The notes: generated by a model from the sequence alone, not told the origin. A stretch of 64,000 nucleotides of DNA from CAZHJK01 sp964533275 (GCA_964533275.1 CAZHJK010000007.1:1-64000), one strand, 5' to 3'; positions 55,263 through 64,000 are shown, counted from the first letter of the stretch. Made by a program: numbers and translations.

Positions 55263-55278
55263 TGCAAGAATGATGCCA
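55263..55278 (-). promoter_or_regulatory. Sigma-54 promoter of pxpA operon
   Basis: On the minus strand TGGCATCATTCTTGCA matches the -24/-12 consensus TGGCACRNNNNTTGCW with exact spacing; the invariant GG and GC are present. The expected transcript start is about 30 bases before the pxpA ATG. The preceding gene encodes an NtrC-type activator. Confidence 0.8.
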
Positions 55279-55338
55279 ACTATTTATGGCTATTTAGGGG
55301 CTCTTATTTCCAAATTTTCAGTTAAATGAATGGAGTAT

Positions 55339-55397
55339 GTGTGAAATCACTCAAAATAAAGTGAGCGATATCACACTTATATTGCGTAATCGCTCAC
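55339..55397 (-). promoter_or_regulatory. Candidate enhancer sites for the NtrC-type activator
   Basis: GTGAAATCAC (55341-55350), GTGAGCGATATCAC (55361-55374) and the half-site ATCGCTCAC (55389-55397) share GTGA/TCAC arms. They lie 63-120 bases upstream of the sigma-54 promoter, the usual place for activator sites, and overlap the terminator of the activator gene. Confidence 0.5.
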
Positions 55398-55402
55398 TTT
55401 AT
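55356..55402 (-). terminator. Terminator of the kinase-activator operon
   Basis: ATAAAGTGAGCGAT pairs perfectly over 14 bases with ATCGCTCACTTTAT, directly after the activator gene; T-rich on the minus strand. Confidence 0.8.
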
Positions 55403-55405
55403 ATT

Positions 55406-56794
55406 CTATAAATACTTTTCTATCCTTCTTTTTAAAGCAAACCTACTTATCCCTAACATTTCAGATGTACTGGAATAATTATAATCACAATACTCTAATG
55501 CAAGTTTAATATATTTTGTTTCCAATTTTTTTACTTCTTCTTCTAAAGAGAAATCCGGATGAAAATCTTTAATTGTAACTTCTCTATTAAGTTCCTTTGG
55601 TTTTTCATAAACTTCACTAATTTCTCTGTAATTGCTACCAAAGGGCAGATCCATAGAGTCGATATAATCAACCTCACATAGAATTACAATTCTTTCTATT
55701 ACATTTTTCAGCTCTCGCACATTACCCTTCCAAGAATAGTTAGCTAGAGATTTTTTTGCATCCTTTGTAAAACCCTTAATACATTTATGAAATTTCTCAT
55801 TAAATACCTTTAAATAATAATCAGCTAATAAAAGTATATCCTTTCCTCTCTCTCTTAATGGAGGTAAATTGATAGGTACTACATTCAAGCGGTAGTAAAG
55901 ATCTTCTCTAAATTCCTTGTTTTTTATAGCTTCTTCTAAATTCTTATTAGTAGCTGCAATAATTCTAATATCTACTGATATATCCACTAACCCGCCAACC
56001 CTTTTAAATTTCTTTTCCTCTATAAATCTTAATAATTTTGGTTGAACAGCTAAGGGAAATTCTCCTATTTCATCTAAAAATACAGTGCTGCCATCGGCAA
56101 TCTCCATTAAACCTTTTTTCCTTTTGTTTGCTCCGGTAAATGCGCTTTTCTCAAAACCAAATAACTCACTTTCTATTAATTGCTGGGGTATAGTGCCACA
56201 ATTAATCTTTAGCATTGGAGCATCTTTTCTAGGACTGTTTTCATGTATAGCAGATGCTACTAATTCTTTTCCAGTTCCAGTTTCTCCGGTAACTAATACT
56301 GTAACATCATCATTGTTGGATAAAATATCTATTTTATTATGTATTTCCTTTATTGTTGGGTGTTCACCGTATATATTATTAATTTTAGTTTTTTTAGCAT
56401 TTTCTAATAGATAAATTTTATTTTGTAAATCTATTTTTGTAATAACACGTTCTATTATTATATTTATTTCCTGTAAGTCGAAGGGTTTGTTTATATAATC
56501 AAAGGCTCCCTCCTTTATTGCCTTAACTGCAGTTTGTATGTCTCCATATGCCGTCATTATTACTACTTCCACATCATGGTCTATTTCTTTAATCCTCGGA
56601 AGAATATCTAGTCCATTTTCTTCTGCTAATCGCATGTCTAAAAAAACAACCTGTGGTTTGAATTCCCTGACCTTTTCTAATGCACTAGAACTACTTTGTG
56701 CTGTACTAACTTGATAGCCTAAGTCCGACAAACCTTCCTTCATTGACATTCTTATGGTTTTTTCATCATCTACTATAAGAATTTTTTTATTCAT
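55406..56794 (-). CDS. NtrC-family sigma-54 response regulator
   Basis: Response regulator of about 462 residues: receiver (phospho-acceptor D53 in VVFLDMRL), sigma-54 AAA+ domain (Walker A GETGTGKE at 170-177, sigma-54 contact loop SAFTGA in place of GAFTGA, then FLDEIGEFPL), and a Fis-type C-terminal helix-turn-helix (SSTSEMLGISRFALKRRIEKYL region). ATG 56794 is chosen because GGAGGTAAC, formed by the last codons of the kinase gene, lies just upstream; the genes overlap by eight bases. It would activate sigma-54 promoters, most obviously that of pxpA. Confidence 0.92.
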   Translation of the reverse strand: MNKKILIVDDEKTIRMSMKEGLSDLGYQVSTAQSSSSALEKVREFKPQVVFLDMRLAEENGLDILPRIKEIDHDVEVVIMTAYGDIQTAVKAIKEGAFDYINKPFDLQEINIIIERVITKIDLQNKIYLLENAKKTKINNIYGEHPTIKEIHNKIDILSNNDDVTVLVTGETGTGKELVASAIHENSPRKDAPMLKINCGTIPQQLIESELFGFEKSAFTGANKRKKGLMEIADGSTVFLDEIGEFPLAVQPKLLRFIEEKKFKRVGGLVDISVDIRIIAATNKNLEEAIKNKEFREDLYYRLNVVPINLPPLRERGKDILLLADYYLKVFNEKFHKCIKGFTKDAKKSLANYSWKGNVRELKNVIERIVILCEVDYIDSMDLPFGSNYREISEVYEKPKELNREVTIKDFHPDFSLEEEVKKLETKYIKLALEYCDYNYSSTSEMLGISRFALKRRIEKYL

Positions 56795-58556
56795 CCTTGT
56801 TACCTCCATATATAGGAAACTTTATTATAAACTTCGTGCCTATATCTACACTACTGAGTACTTCAATTACTCCATTATTTCCTTTTATTAATTCATATAC
56901 AACCGATAGACCTAATCCTGTTCCTTGATGCCTGGTTGTAAAAAATGGGTCATATATCTTATCTAAATTTTCCGGCTCGATACCACAGCCATTATCATGA
57001 AACTCTATGTTTACAAAAGTTCCGCTTTCTTCTTGATAATTATCAATGCTGATATTGAGAACCCCATCAACATTATTCATTGCAGCAAAGGAATTTTGCA
57101 TAATGTTTAAAAAAATCTGCTCTATTTGATCCTTATCAACATAAACTAATGAATTACTGCTATTATTAATTTTATTTATTTTTATATTTTTTTTCTCAGG
57201 TGTCTTATTAAGTAAATCTAGTACCCGGTTAAGAACCTCTATTAAATCTACTTTTTCATATTTTGGAATCCTTGGTTTTGCAAAGTTTAGGATACCTGTA
57301 ATTAGATGATTAATCCTATTGATCTCATATAAAACTCCATTAAATAATTTTGTATTAGATCCATTTTGATCCTTACATAATCTATTTTTTAATACTTGAA
57401 TACTTGTTTTCATACCTGCTAGTGGATTACGAATTTCATGGGCTATACCTGCAGCCAATTTCCCGATAGAGGTTAATCTATCTAGGGTTACCATATTATT
57501 TTCTATCTTCTTTCTTTCACTAATATCATTAAAGTTACAAATCGCTCCGCTGGCTGGAGCATCATCTGTCTTTAATAAAGATGTTGTTGCATCCAGATAT
57601 ATTTTATTTCCCTCGATTATATTGTCGAAAACATATACATTATTGATGTTCTTATTTGTTCTTAAGGTTTCATTGAGTTGGTATAGCAATTTTTGTTTTA
57701 TGTCATTATTAATATCCTTTGCATCTTCCATTGACAAGAAATCCTTTGCTGCTTTATTTACGGATAATATCTCACCATGTTGATCGGTTGTAATAATTCC
57801 AGTAGAGATGTTTTTTAAAATATCTTCGTTTAACCTTGTTATATTCAAGAGCTTTGTAGTATTTATTTGAAGTCGATATACCATGTTATTGAAGGCATTA
57901 GCTAATATTCCTATTTCATCTTTCCTTTTAATATCTATTTTTTCTTGAAAATTTCCCTGGGCTATTTTATCGCATATATCAGCTAACATTTTAATGGGTT
58001 TAGATATATTATGGGCTATAAAAATTGTTGCCTGCATGGAAAAGAGTAATGAAATAATAGCAACTAATACCATGTACTTCTGGTTTTCTAAAACCTCAAA
58101 GGAAAAAATTCCCTTATTTAATCTATAGCCTAAGATCCAGCCCCATTTATCATAGGTCTTATAGGTTAGCAGATAGTTTCCGGTACTAATTCGCTTTTGA
58201 CCTTCTTCTAAGTTTTCACTTTTCATTATTTCAAACCATTCTTGTCCTTCATCAAAGCTGCTTAGTAAAACTCTTTCTTTATCAAATATAAATAAATTAT
58301 TCTTTTCCGCCCTTCTATAAAAATCTAATACAATCTCTTTCCCCTCTTCTTCAGTTAATAACCCTTTATCTATATCCTCTTGGATATTTTCTATATAGAA
58401 CACCATTTCATCTAAGTTTCTAGATAGGTTTTTTACCTCGTTTTCTAATAATAATTGGTATCCATTCCAATATGATACTATTCCTAAAGTAATGATAGAT
58501 AAAATTAATAAGATTATAAAGGGGAAAAGTATTTTGTTTTCTATGTCAAATCGCAC
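56787..58556 (-). CDS. Membrane sensor histidine kinase (NtrB-like)
   Basis: Sensor kinase of 589 residues. Two membrane segments (about 8-29 and 161-181) enclose an extracellular sensor of about 130 residues; HAMP (182-235), PAS (about 243-350), HisKA with H373 in AAGIAHEIRNPLAG, and an ATPase domain with DNGCGI and GTGLGLSVV follow. The start is GTG 58556, two bases after the symporter stop codon, with AAGGGG upstream. It phosphorylates the overlapping NtrC-type regulator. The extracellular domain suggests an external signal, perhaps the substrate of the adjoining symporter. Confidence 0.9.
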   Translation of the reverse strand: MRFDIENKILFPFIILLILSIITLGIVSYWNGYQLLLENEVKNLSRNLDEMVFYIENIQEDIDKGLLTEEEGKEIVLDFYRRAEKNNLFIFDKERVLLSSFDEGQEWFEIMKSENLEEGQKRISTGNYLLTYKTYDKWGWILGYRLNKGIFSFEVLENQKYMVLVAIISLLFSMQATIFIAHNISKPIKMLADICDKIAQGNFQEKIDIKRKDEIGILANAFNNMVYRLQINTTKLLNITRLNEDILKNISTGIITTDQHGEILSVNKAAKDFLSMEDAKDINNDIKQKLLYQLNETLRTNKNINNVYVFDNIIEGNKIYLDATTSLLKTDDAPASGAICNFNDISERKKIENNMVTLDRLTSIGKLAAGIAHEIRNPLAGMKTSIQVLKNRLCKDQNGSNTKLFNGVLYEINRINHLITGILNFAKPRIPKYEKVDLIEVLNRVLDLLNKTPEKKNIKINKINNSSNSLVYVDKDQIEQIFLNIMQNSFAAMNNVDGVLNISIDNYQEESGTFVNIEFHDNGCGIEPENLDKIYDPFFTTRHQGTGLGLSVVYELIKGNNGVIEVLSSVDIGTKFIIKFPIYGGNKDE

Positions 58557-58558
58557 TC

Positions 58559-60028
58559 TTATCCCCTTCCCTTATTATAAAAATATTTGCTTACAAAATA
58601 AAATGTTAAGGTTGAAGCTATGACTCCCGGAAAAGCTGGATGAACCATGGTATTATTCCCTTCAAAAAAAATTGTTCTAATCATAAAAAAGCTAATAGTT
58701 ATAAGTCCTACAATAAAAGAAGCAATGGCACCTTCCCGGGTAGCCTTTTTCCAGAATAGTCCTCCATATAGAGGTAATAAAAATGTTGAAGAGAAAAATC
58801 CCCATATATACCCTCCAAACACCAATAAACTATCCGGTGGATTAATAGCTAGTAGCACTGAAACAGTACCGGCTATAAAGATAAATATTCTGTTAAAATT
58901 TAAAAACTTATCTTCCGGTATCTTAGGATTAAATAGATTTTTATAGATGTCATAGGTAAACCCACTGGCAGCAACTAGTAATTGAGAGTTTGCAGTTGAT
59001 ATTGCAGCAGCTGTGATACTCATTAATATTAACCCGCTAAAGGATGAATAGATTACATTGTTTATCAAATATGGAAAAACCTCATCAACAGATTCGATGG
59101 ATTGGATAGTAGGCTGCAATACTCTACCCCCTATACCAATAATCACTAATCCGATATACAAAAATGCCAAAAAAAATACTGAATAGCAGATCATCTTTAC
59201 AGCTGTCTTTGTATTTTTTGCAGATATTATACGAATAGCATATTGAGGATTAGCTGCTAGTCCTAAACCCCAACCAAAAAATGAGGTAAAGGTCAAAAAA
59301 GCTGGTAATTGCCCCTTTGCAAAGGGATCTAATAAGGCACCTTGCTCTGTTGGCTTTAAAAAACTAGAAAAGGGTCTAGTATTAATCAACTCTGCTCCCT
59401 CATGCATTAGAGTTAACCCTCCAATATCTCTTAGTACGATAAATGCAGCTAAGATAGTTCCTATTGCAGTTAATACAATATTTAAACTATCGGTTTTTGC
59501 CACAGAAAATAATCCACCGAATGTAGTATATATTATAAAAAGATATACTAGTATAATAGCAAATATATAATTAACATCCAATAATTGTGAAATAACTATT
59601 CCAAATCCTCTTATTTGTATAATAATGTAGAAAATGTAGTTAAAAACAATTAAAATTCCTGCCATTGCTTGCAGTCTCTTACTATTATATCTTAGATAAA
59701 AATACTCTGGTACAGTTAGTATATCGTATTGCTTAAGTTTAGATGCTAATACAACTAAAAATGCTGCCCCTAAAAACCATGGTACTACTGCATAAAGCAC
59801 GGTATTATATCCATAGGAAAATAAAGTTCCTGTTACTCCCTGCATAGAAGCAGCGCTAAACCAGGTTGCACTAAAGGTAAAAATGCTAGCAATTAGTCCC
59901 AATCTATTTCCAGCCACAAAGAAATCCCTAGTATTTTTGGTTTGTTTATATCCACTTTTACCAAAGAATAATAATATGATTGCATAGAGTGTAAAATATA
60001 GAAGGTACACAATAGTCTTATTCATCAT
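58559..60028 (-). CDS. Sodium:solute symporter
   Basis: SSS-family Na+-coupled transporter of 489 residues with about 13 membrane segments. The family stretches TFSATWFSAASMQGVTG, LTVPEYFYLRYNSKRLQAM and the Na+-site region AAAISTANSQLLVAASGFTYD are visible. It differs clearly from the PutP elsewhere in the window. It is in an operon with a small membrane protein, whose frame overlaps its start by 11 bases, and with the kinase and activator genes downstream. Substrate unknown; 5-oxoproline or an amino acid is a context-based guess. Confidence 0.88.
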   Translation of the reverse strand: MMNKTIVYLLYFTLYAIILLFFGKSGYKQTKNTRDFFVAGNRLGLIASIFTFSATWFSAASMQGVTGTLFSYGYNTVLYAVVPWFLGAAFLVVLASKLKQYDILTVPEYFYLRYNSKRLQAMAGILIVFNYIFYIIIQIRGFGIVISQLLDVNYIFAIILVYLFIIYTTFGGLFSVAKTDSLNIVLTAIGTILAAFIVLRDIGGLTLMHEGAELINTRPFSSFLKPTEQGALLDPFAKGQLPAFLTFTSFFGWGLGLAANPQYAIRIISAKNTKTAVKMICYSVFFLAFLYIGLVIIGIGGRVLQPTIQSIESVDEVFPYLINNVIYSSFSGLILMSITAAAISTANSQLLVAASGFTYDIYKNLFNPKIPEDKFLNFNRIFIFIAGTVSVLLAINPPDSLLVFGGYIWGFFSSTFLLPLYGGLFWKKATREGAIASFIVGLITISFFMIRTIFFEGNNTMVHPAFPGVIASTLTFYFVSKYFYNKGRG

Positions 60029-60149
60029 TCCATTTCCCCTTCTTATTTTTTAAAATATACGCAGTAAATAAAGGAGCAAAGGCTGAAAGAATAAATAAGC
60101 CTCCTACAATAATCAAAGTTTTTAAAGGCAATCCTAAAATATGTAACAT
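60018..60149 (-). CDS. Symporter small accessory membrane protein
   Basis: A 43-residue protein with one membrane segment (about residues 10-33, LKTLIIVGGLFILSAFAPLF) followed by a basic tail ending KGKWNDE. AAGGGGTTGAG precedes the ATG at good spacing. Its stop codon lies inside the start region of the symporter gene (11-base overlap), implying translational coupling. Small single-segment proteins encoded just before SSS symporters are known in other bacteria and are thought to assist the transporter. The reading frame is intact and codon use is like that of its neighbours. Confidence 0.75.
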   Translation of the reverse strand: MLHILGLPLKTLIIVGGLFILSAFAPLFTAYILKNKKGKWNDE

Positions 60150-60297
60150 TTTCTCAACCCCTTATAAACATATAGATACTTATTCTATACCTTTTTATTA
60201 TTTTCCTCTTTTATACAAGAAAGTACAAATATTTTTAATAAAGAAAAATATACTCCAACACCACAGGAAAGACAAACTTTCTTCCTTAAAAATATAA

Positions 60298-60323
60298 ATG
60301 GACAGCCCTATAGAACTGTCCAT
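60298..60323 (-). terminator. Terminator-like hairpin after fdhD
   Basis: ATGGACAG pairs perfectly with CTGTCCAT across a ten-base loop. It separates fdhD from the symporter operon. Confidence 0.65.
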
Positions 60324-60344
60324 ATTATTATATTATCTCTATTA

Positions 60345-61127
60345 TTATATTAATATTTTATTTTCTCCATTATAGATATTCATCCTATTCCCTCTAGCAA
60401 AACCTATTAGCGTCACATTAAATTGTTTGGCAATATTTACTGATAGATCGGTTGGAGCGGATCTAGATACTACTATTGGAATATTGTTTTTTGTGGTCTT
60501 AATAATCATTTCAGAAGATATTCTTCCACTGCTAATTAATATCTTATCCTCTAGATTTATTTTTTTTAAAAGGGCTTCCCCAATAATTTTATCTAGGGCA
60601 TTATGTCTTCCTACATCTTCGTGGAATAATATAATATTATTATGGTCACATAGTGCACAACTATGAACTCCTCCGGTCTCCAAAAATAGCTTGGAATCCT
60701 GGTTTAATTTTTTAGAAAAATCTAATATCTTACTTGCCTTAAATCTTAAATCATTTTTTATTTTCTTTGTTCCTAGGGAATCCAAAACATTATAAAATAT
60801 GGTACCCTTACCACAACCAGTGGTAATAGTTCTTTTACCATATAGCTTTTCTGCAAATAATGTTTTGTCCAATATATCTATATATGCATGCCCTTTATCT
60901 TCATCTATAATAATATTTTCTATCTCTTGTTCTTCTTTAATAATTCCTTCTGATATCAAAAATCCTATAGCTAGATATTCTAATCCCTGAGGAGAACAAA
61001 GCAATGTAACAAACTCAACATCATTAAGAAAAATCGTTAATGGATATTCTGTTATTATATTATCTTCTAACAATTCCATTTTTCCATCTTTTATTCTATT
61101 GATGATTAATTGTTTTTTTCTTTCCAT
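60345..61127 (-). CDS. fdhD: Formate dehydrogenase sulfurtransferase FdhD
   Basis: Protein of about 260 residues that passes sulfur to the Mo/W-bis-MGD cofactor of formate dehydrogenase, required for its activity. Signatures are TTGCGKGT (with the conserved Cys), GGVHSCALCDH, HEDVGRHNALDKIIG and SSGRISSEMIIK. AAAGGTG favours ATG 61127 over GTG 61136. It follows fdhA after a short gap with a hairpin, so both are probably co-transcribed at least in part. Confidence 0.93.
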   Translation of the reverse strand: MERKKQLIINRIKDGKMELLEDNIITEYPLTIFLNDVEFVTLLCSPQGLEYLAIGFLISEGIIKEEQEIENIIIDEDKGHAYIDILDKTLFAEKLYGKRTITTGCGKGTIFYNVLDSLGTKKIKNDLRFKASKILDFSKKLNQDSKLFLETGGVHSCALCDHNNIILFHEDVGRHNALDKIIGEALLKKINLEDKILISSGRISSEMIIKTTKNNIPIVVSRSAPTDLSVNIAKQFNVTLIGFARGNRMNIYNGENKILI

Positions 61128-61151
61128 ATTTAGCACACCTTTGAATAAATG

Positions 61152-61174
61152 AAGGAGGGTTTTTCACCCTCCTT
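61152..61174 (-). terminator. Hairpin between fdhA and fdhD
   Basis: AAGGAGGGT pairs perfectly with ACCCTCCTT across a five-base loop. The T-tract is weak, so it may be a partial terminator or a stability element that sets the fdhA:fdhD ratio. Confidence 0.6.
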
Positions 61175-61180
61175 TAATTA

Positions 61181-63859
61181 TTATGAGATTTTATCAACCT
61201 TTACAGCACAAACCTTTAATTCAGGAATTTTTGCCTTCTTATCCAAAGAGTCAGCATTGGTCAATACATTTGCTGCGCCTTCTGCATAGTGAAAGGGTAT
61301 AAACACTACATTATTAGTTATAGTATCTGTTACCTTAGCCTTTGTAAAAATCTCTCCTCGTCTTGAAGAAACCTTTACCTTTTCTCCATCTTCAATCTTT
61401 AATTCAGCAGCTAGTTTCGGATTCATTTCGATATAGCTTTCTGGTGCTATTTTAGTCAACCCTTCACTCTTGTCTGTCATAGTCCTGGTATGATATTGAT
61501 AGAGTATACGACCGGTTGTAAGCACTAATGGATATTCATCATCTGCTAATTCAACAGATGGTGTATACTCTATAGCATTAAATAATCCCTTACCCCTTGA
61601 GAATTTACCCTTGTGTAAGAATTTAGTACCAGGATGATCCTTACTAGGACATGGCCATTGAATACCTTCTTCCTCTATTCTTTCATAATCTATTCCACCA
61701 TAGGATGGTGTAACACTAGCTATTTCCTCCATAATCTCCATTGGATTATTATAGGTCTTATTGTAACCTAACTTGTTCATGATTTCCATTAGTATAACCC
61801 AATCTGGTTTTGATTCACCTACAGGTTCAATAGCTTTCCTTACCCTCTGAATTCTTCTTTCTGTATTGGTAAATGTACCATCCTTTTCAGCAAATGTAGA
61901 AGCTGGCAATACCAAATCTGCAAGTTCTGCTGTTTCTGTAAGGAATATATCTTGAACAATTAAGAAGTCTAGATTTCCCAAGGATTCCCTAACATGGTTG
62001 GTATCAGGATCTGATACCATTGGATTCTCACCCATAATGTACATAAGCTTTACATGACCCTCATGGGCTTTAATGATCATTTCTGGCACTGTTAATCCTG
62101 GATTTGTAGAAAGCTTAACTCCCCATGCATTATTAAACTTTTCAATTACTTCAGGCTTATTAATCTTTTGATACCCTGGCAAATCCCCAGGAAGTGCACC
62201 CATATCACAGGCACCCTGTACATTATTTTGTCCTCTAAGTGGGTTTACTCCAGTACCTTCTTTTCCCATATTACCACAAAGCATTGCAAGGTTTGCTGTG
62301 GACATTACTTGATTTGTTCCACTGCTGTGCTGGGTTACTCCCATGGCATATAATATACTTCCACTATCTGCCTTAGCATATAATCTTGCTGCTTTTCTAA
62401 TATCCTCTGCATCTACGCCACAAATTTCAGCAGCTTTTTCGGGGGGATACTTCATTACAGCTTTTTTCATTTCTTCAAAATTCTCAGTACGCTCTTTTAT
62501 AAATTCTTCATCTTCTAGTTTTTCATTAATGATAACATTCATCATACCATTAAACAGAGCAATATTTGTTCCAGGTTTTAATTGTAAATGCACCTCTGCA
62601 TACTTAGACAATTCTATCTCCCTAGGATCTGCTACAATGATCTTTGTTCCATTATTAATTGCTTGTTTTACCATAGCTCCTATAACCGGGTGATTTTCCG
62701 TTGTATTTGTTCCGGTAATAAATATTACATCCGCATCCTTAACCTCTTCTATACTATTTGTCATAGCTCCACTTCCAAATGTAGCTGCAAGACCTGCAAC
62801 TGTAGAGGAGTGTCAGAGGCGTGCACAGTGGTCAATATTATTGGTGCCAACCACTGCTCTCATAAGCTTTTGCATAAGATAGTTTTCTTCAGTTGTACAT
62901 CTCGCTGAAGACAAGCCTGCAATTGCATCTGGTCCAAAGTTTTTCTTGGTGTCATTAATCTTATCTGCAATAACATTATAGGCTTCTTCCCATGTTATTT
63001 CCTCAAATTTTCCATCCTTTTTAAGCAAAGGACTCTTTAAACGATCTTCATGATTTACAAAGTTATAGGCAAATTTACCCTTCACACATAGAAGCCCTTC
63101 ATTAGGTTTTCCCATGGCTGGTTTTACTTCCACTACCTTATTATCCTTAACCAATAAATCCATCTGACAACCAACACCACAATAGGAACAGGTTGTTCTT
63201 ACAGAATCTGTTTCCCAATATCTAAATTTCTCTTTTTTCTTAGGAGCTAAAGCTCCTGTAGGACAAACAGAAACACAATTTCCACAGGATACACATAAAG
63301 ATTCATCCAGCTCTTGTTCAAAGGGTATAGCTATATGAGTTTGGAATCCCCTTTGTGAAAATCCTATGGCACTCATGCATTGAAGTTGAGCACATACATA
63401 AACACATTTTCCACAAAGAATACATTTATTAGGATCTCTATCATAAAATGGATTACTTCTATCAATTTCTCCAGTTAGTTTTTCCCCTGCAAAGGAGCTT
63501 TCCTTTATATCATATTTATAGCATAAGTCTTGAAGATCACAGTCTCCTGCTTTCTCACATGTCAAACAATCTAAAGGATGGTTAGATAACAAAAGGTCTA
63601 AAACAGTTTTTCTTGCCTCTGTAGTTTTTTTAGTTTCTGTAAGAATTGCCATTCCGTCACCTGCTGGAGTTGAACAGGAAGTAGCAAGCTTATTTGAACC
63701 CTCAATTTCCACTACACACATTCTGCATGATCCATGTGGTGTTATTCTTGGATCATTACAAAGCGTAGGTATATCAATACCAATGCTTCTTGCAGCTTCA
63801 AGTATTGTTGTACCTTTTTTAACTGTTGCCTTTTGTCCATTTATGGTTAAACTTATCAT
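61181..63859 (-). CDS. fdhA: Formate dehydrogenase alpha subunit (selenoprotein)
   Basis: Mo/W-bis-MGD formate dehydrogenase, 892 residues, read through an in-frame UGA (62813-62815) as selenocysteine at position 349. Domains in order: N-terminal [2Fe-2S] domain (Cys in CNDPRITPHGSCRMC), His-Cys cluster (HPLDCLTCEKAGDC), two [4Fe-4S] clusters (CILCGKCVYVC, CVSCGNCVSVC), a further [4Fe-4S] (CSYCGVGC), then the catalytic domain with Sec in NNIDHCARL-Sec-HSSTVAGL and the C-terminal cofactor domain (TGRILYQYHTRTMT). The architecture matches acetogen FdhA. It is followed by fdhD. Without recoding it would appear as two adjacent genes of 348 and 527 residues. The partner NADH-linked subunits could lie beyond the window edge. 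Confidence 0.93.
62784..62815 (-). promoter_or_regulatory. SECIS element of fdhA
   Basis: Starting with the UGA, the minus strand forms a hairpin: GTTGCA pairs with TGCAGC around the loop GGTCT (62784-62800), twelve bases after the UGA. The E. coli fdhF SECIS has the same GGUCU loop, recognised by SelB. Confidence 0.85.
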
Positions 63860-64000
63860 TCTTATCCCCCTTTTATTAAGTATTTTTAATTTTATAATAA
63901 ATGAACATATTTTAAACTTAATTCTTTATATTACATTAGTAAATTGCATAATCATAATTTACTTAAACACAAGTCCAAAAGCATTATATTATGTTTGTAC
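63860..64000. other. Upstream region of fdhA
   Basis: The last 141 bases hold the ribosome site AAAGGGGG of fdhA and A+T-rich sequence. No gene, sigma-54 promoter or known riboswitch was recognised. Confidence 0.4.

Noticed and set aside
54846..55325. A 159-codon frame on the plus strand across pxpA
   Set aside because: Antisense shadow of pxpA and its promoter region; composition is rich in His, Leu and Pro, not protein-like for this genome.
60150..60344. Sigma-54 promoter before the small protein-symporter operon
   Set aside because: I looked for GG and GC at -24/-12 spacing on the minus strand and found no acceptable match.
61181..63859. fdhA as two separate genes or a broken pseudogene
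   Set aside because: The interrupting codon is UGA exactly at the catalytic Sec/Cys site, the frame continues without shift, and a SECIS-like hairpin follows.

Overview
The window is A+T-rich DNA with Shine-Dalgarno sites of the AGGAGG type, frequent TTG/GTG starts and gene families typical of anaerobic, spore-forming Firmicutes (Clostridia, possibly near Alkaliphilus/Tissierellia relatives; the assignment is an inference). It encodes an amino-acid and peptide-using anaerobe: threonine dehydratase, tryptophanase, dipeptidase, 5-oxoprolinase, a proline/Na+ symporter and a selenocysteine formate dehydrogenase. No rRNA, tRNA, CRISPR array, phage or intact transposon was seen.

Layout. 1-5.7 kb: two small unknown genes, a SWIM-associated-type protein, an alpha/beta hydrolase, threonine dehydratase and an isolated purC. 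5.8-14.2 kb: single genes, often convergent and separated by bidirectional terminators (MBL hydrolase, VOC protein, flavodoxin, cupin, SelO, UvsE, PutP, CPBP protease). 14.4-19.7 kb: a CocE/S15 hydrolase, then a dipeptidase-DUF819 operon with phased palindromes upstream and an XRE-cupin regulator. 19.9-25.6 kb: exporters, small surface/coiled-coil proteins, an LDH/MDH-like dehydrogenase divergent from an FMN 2-hydroxy-acid dehydrogenase. 25.6-33.2 kb: a leucine-rich-repeat surface protein, an AgrA/AgrC-like two-component system, feoAB and a divergent DtxR-family regulator. 33.4-42.1 kb: serine hydrolase, thioesterase, flavin reductase, Ca2+ P-type ATPase, VanY-type carboxypeptidase, tryptophanase. 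42.4-51.1 kb: an FHA-SEDS-PBP wall-synthesis operon, MOSC/MoaA, RecX and a chemoreceptor.

51.2-63.9 kb is the most connected part. On the minus strand it carries fdhA (with an in-frame UGA read as selenocysteine and a SECIS-like hairpin directly after it), fdhD, a 43-residue membrane protein overlapping a Na+/solute symporter, a sensor kinase, an NtrC-type sigma-54 activator, and then pxpA-NRAMP-pxpB-pxpC. A sequence with the exact -24/-12 spacing of a sigma-54 promoter lies 39 bases before pxpA, just downstream of the activator gene, and GTGA/TCAC palindromes lie 60-120 bases further upstream. My reading is that the symporter, kinase and activator form a sensing and uptake unit that switches on 5-oxoproline (or related lactam) breakdown through sigma-54.

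Two 31-bp copies of a REP-like element (containing GAGAACCGTCCCC) sit at 30.1 and 48.8 kb without a transposase in the window.
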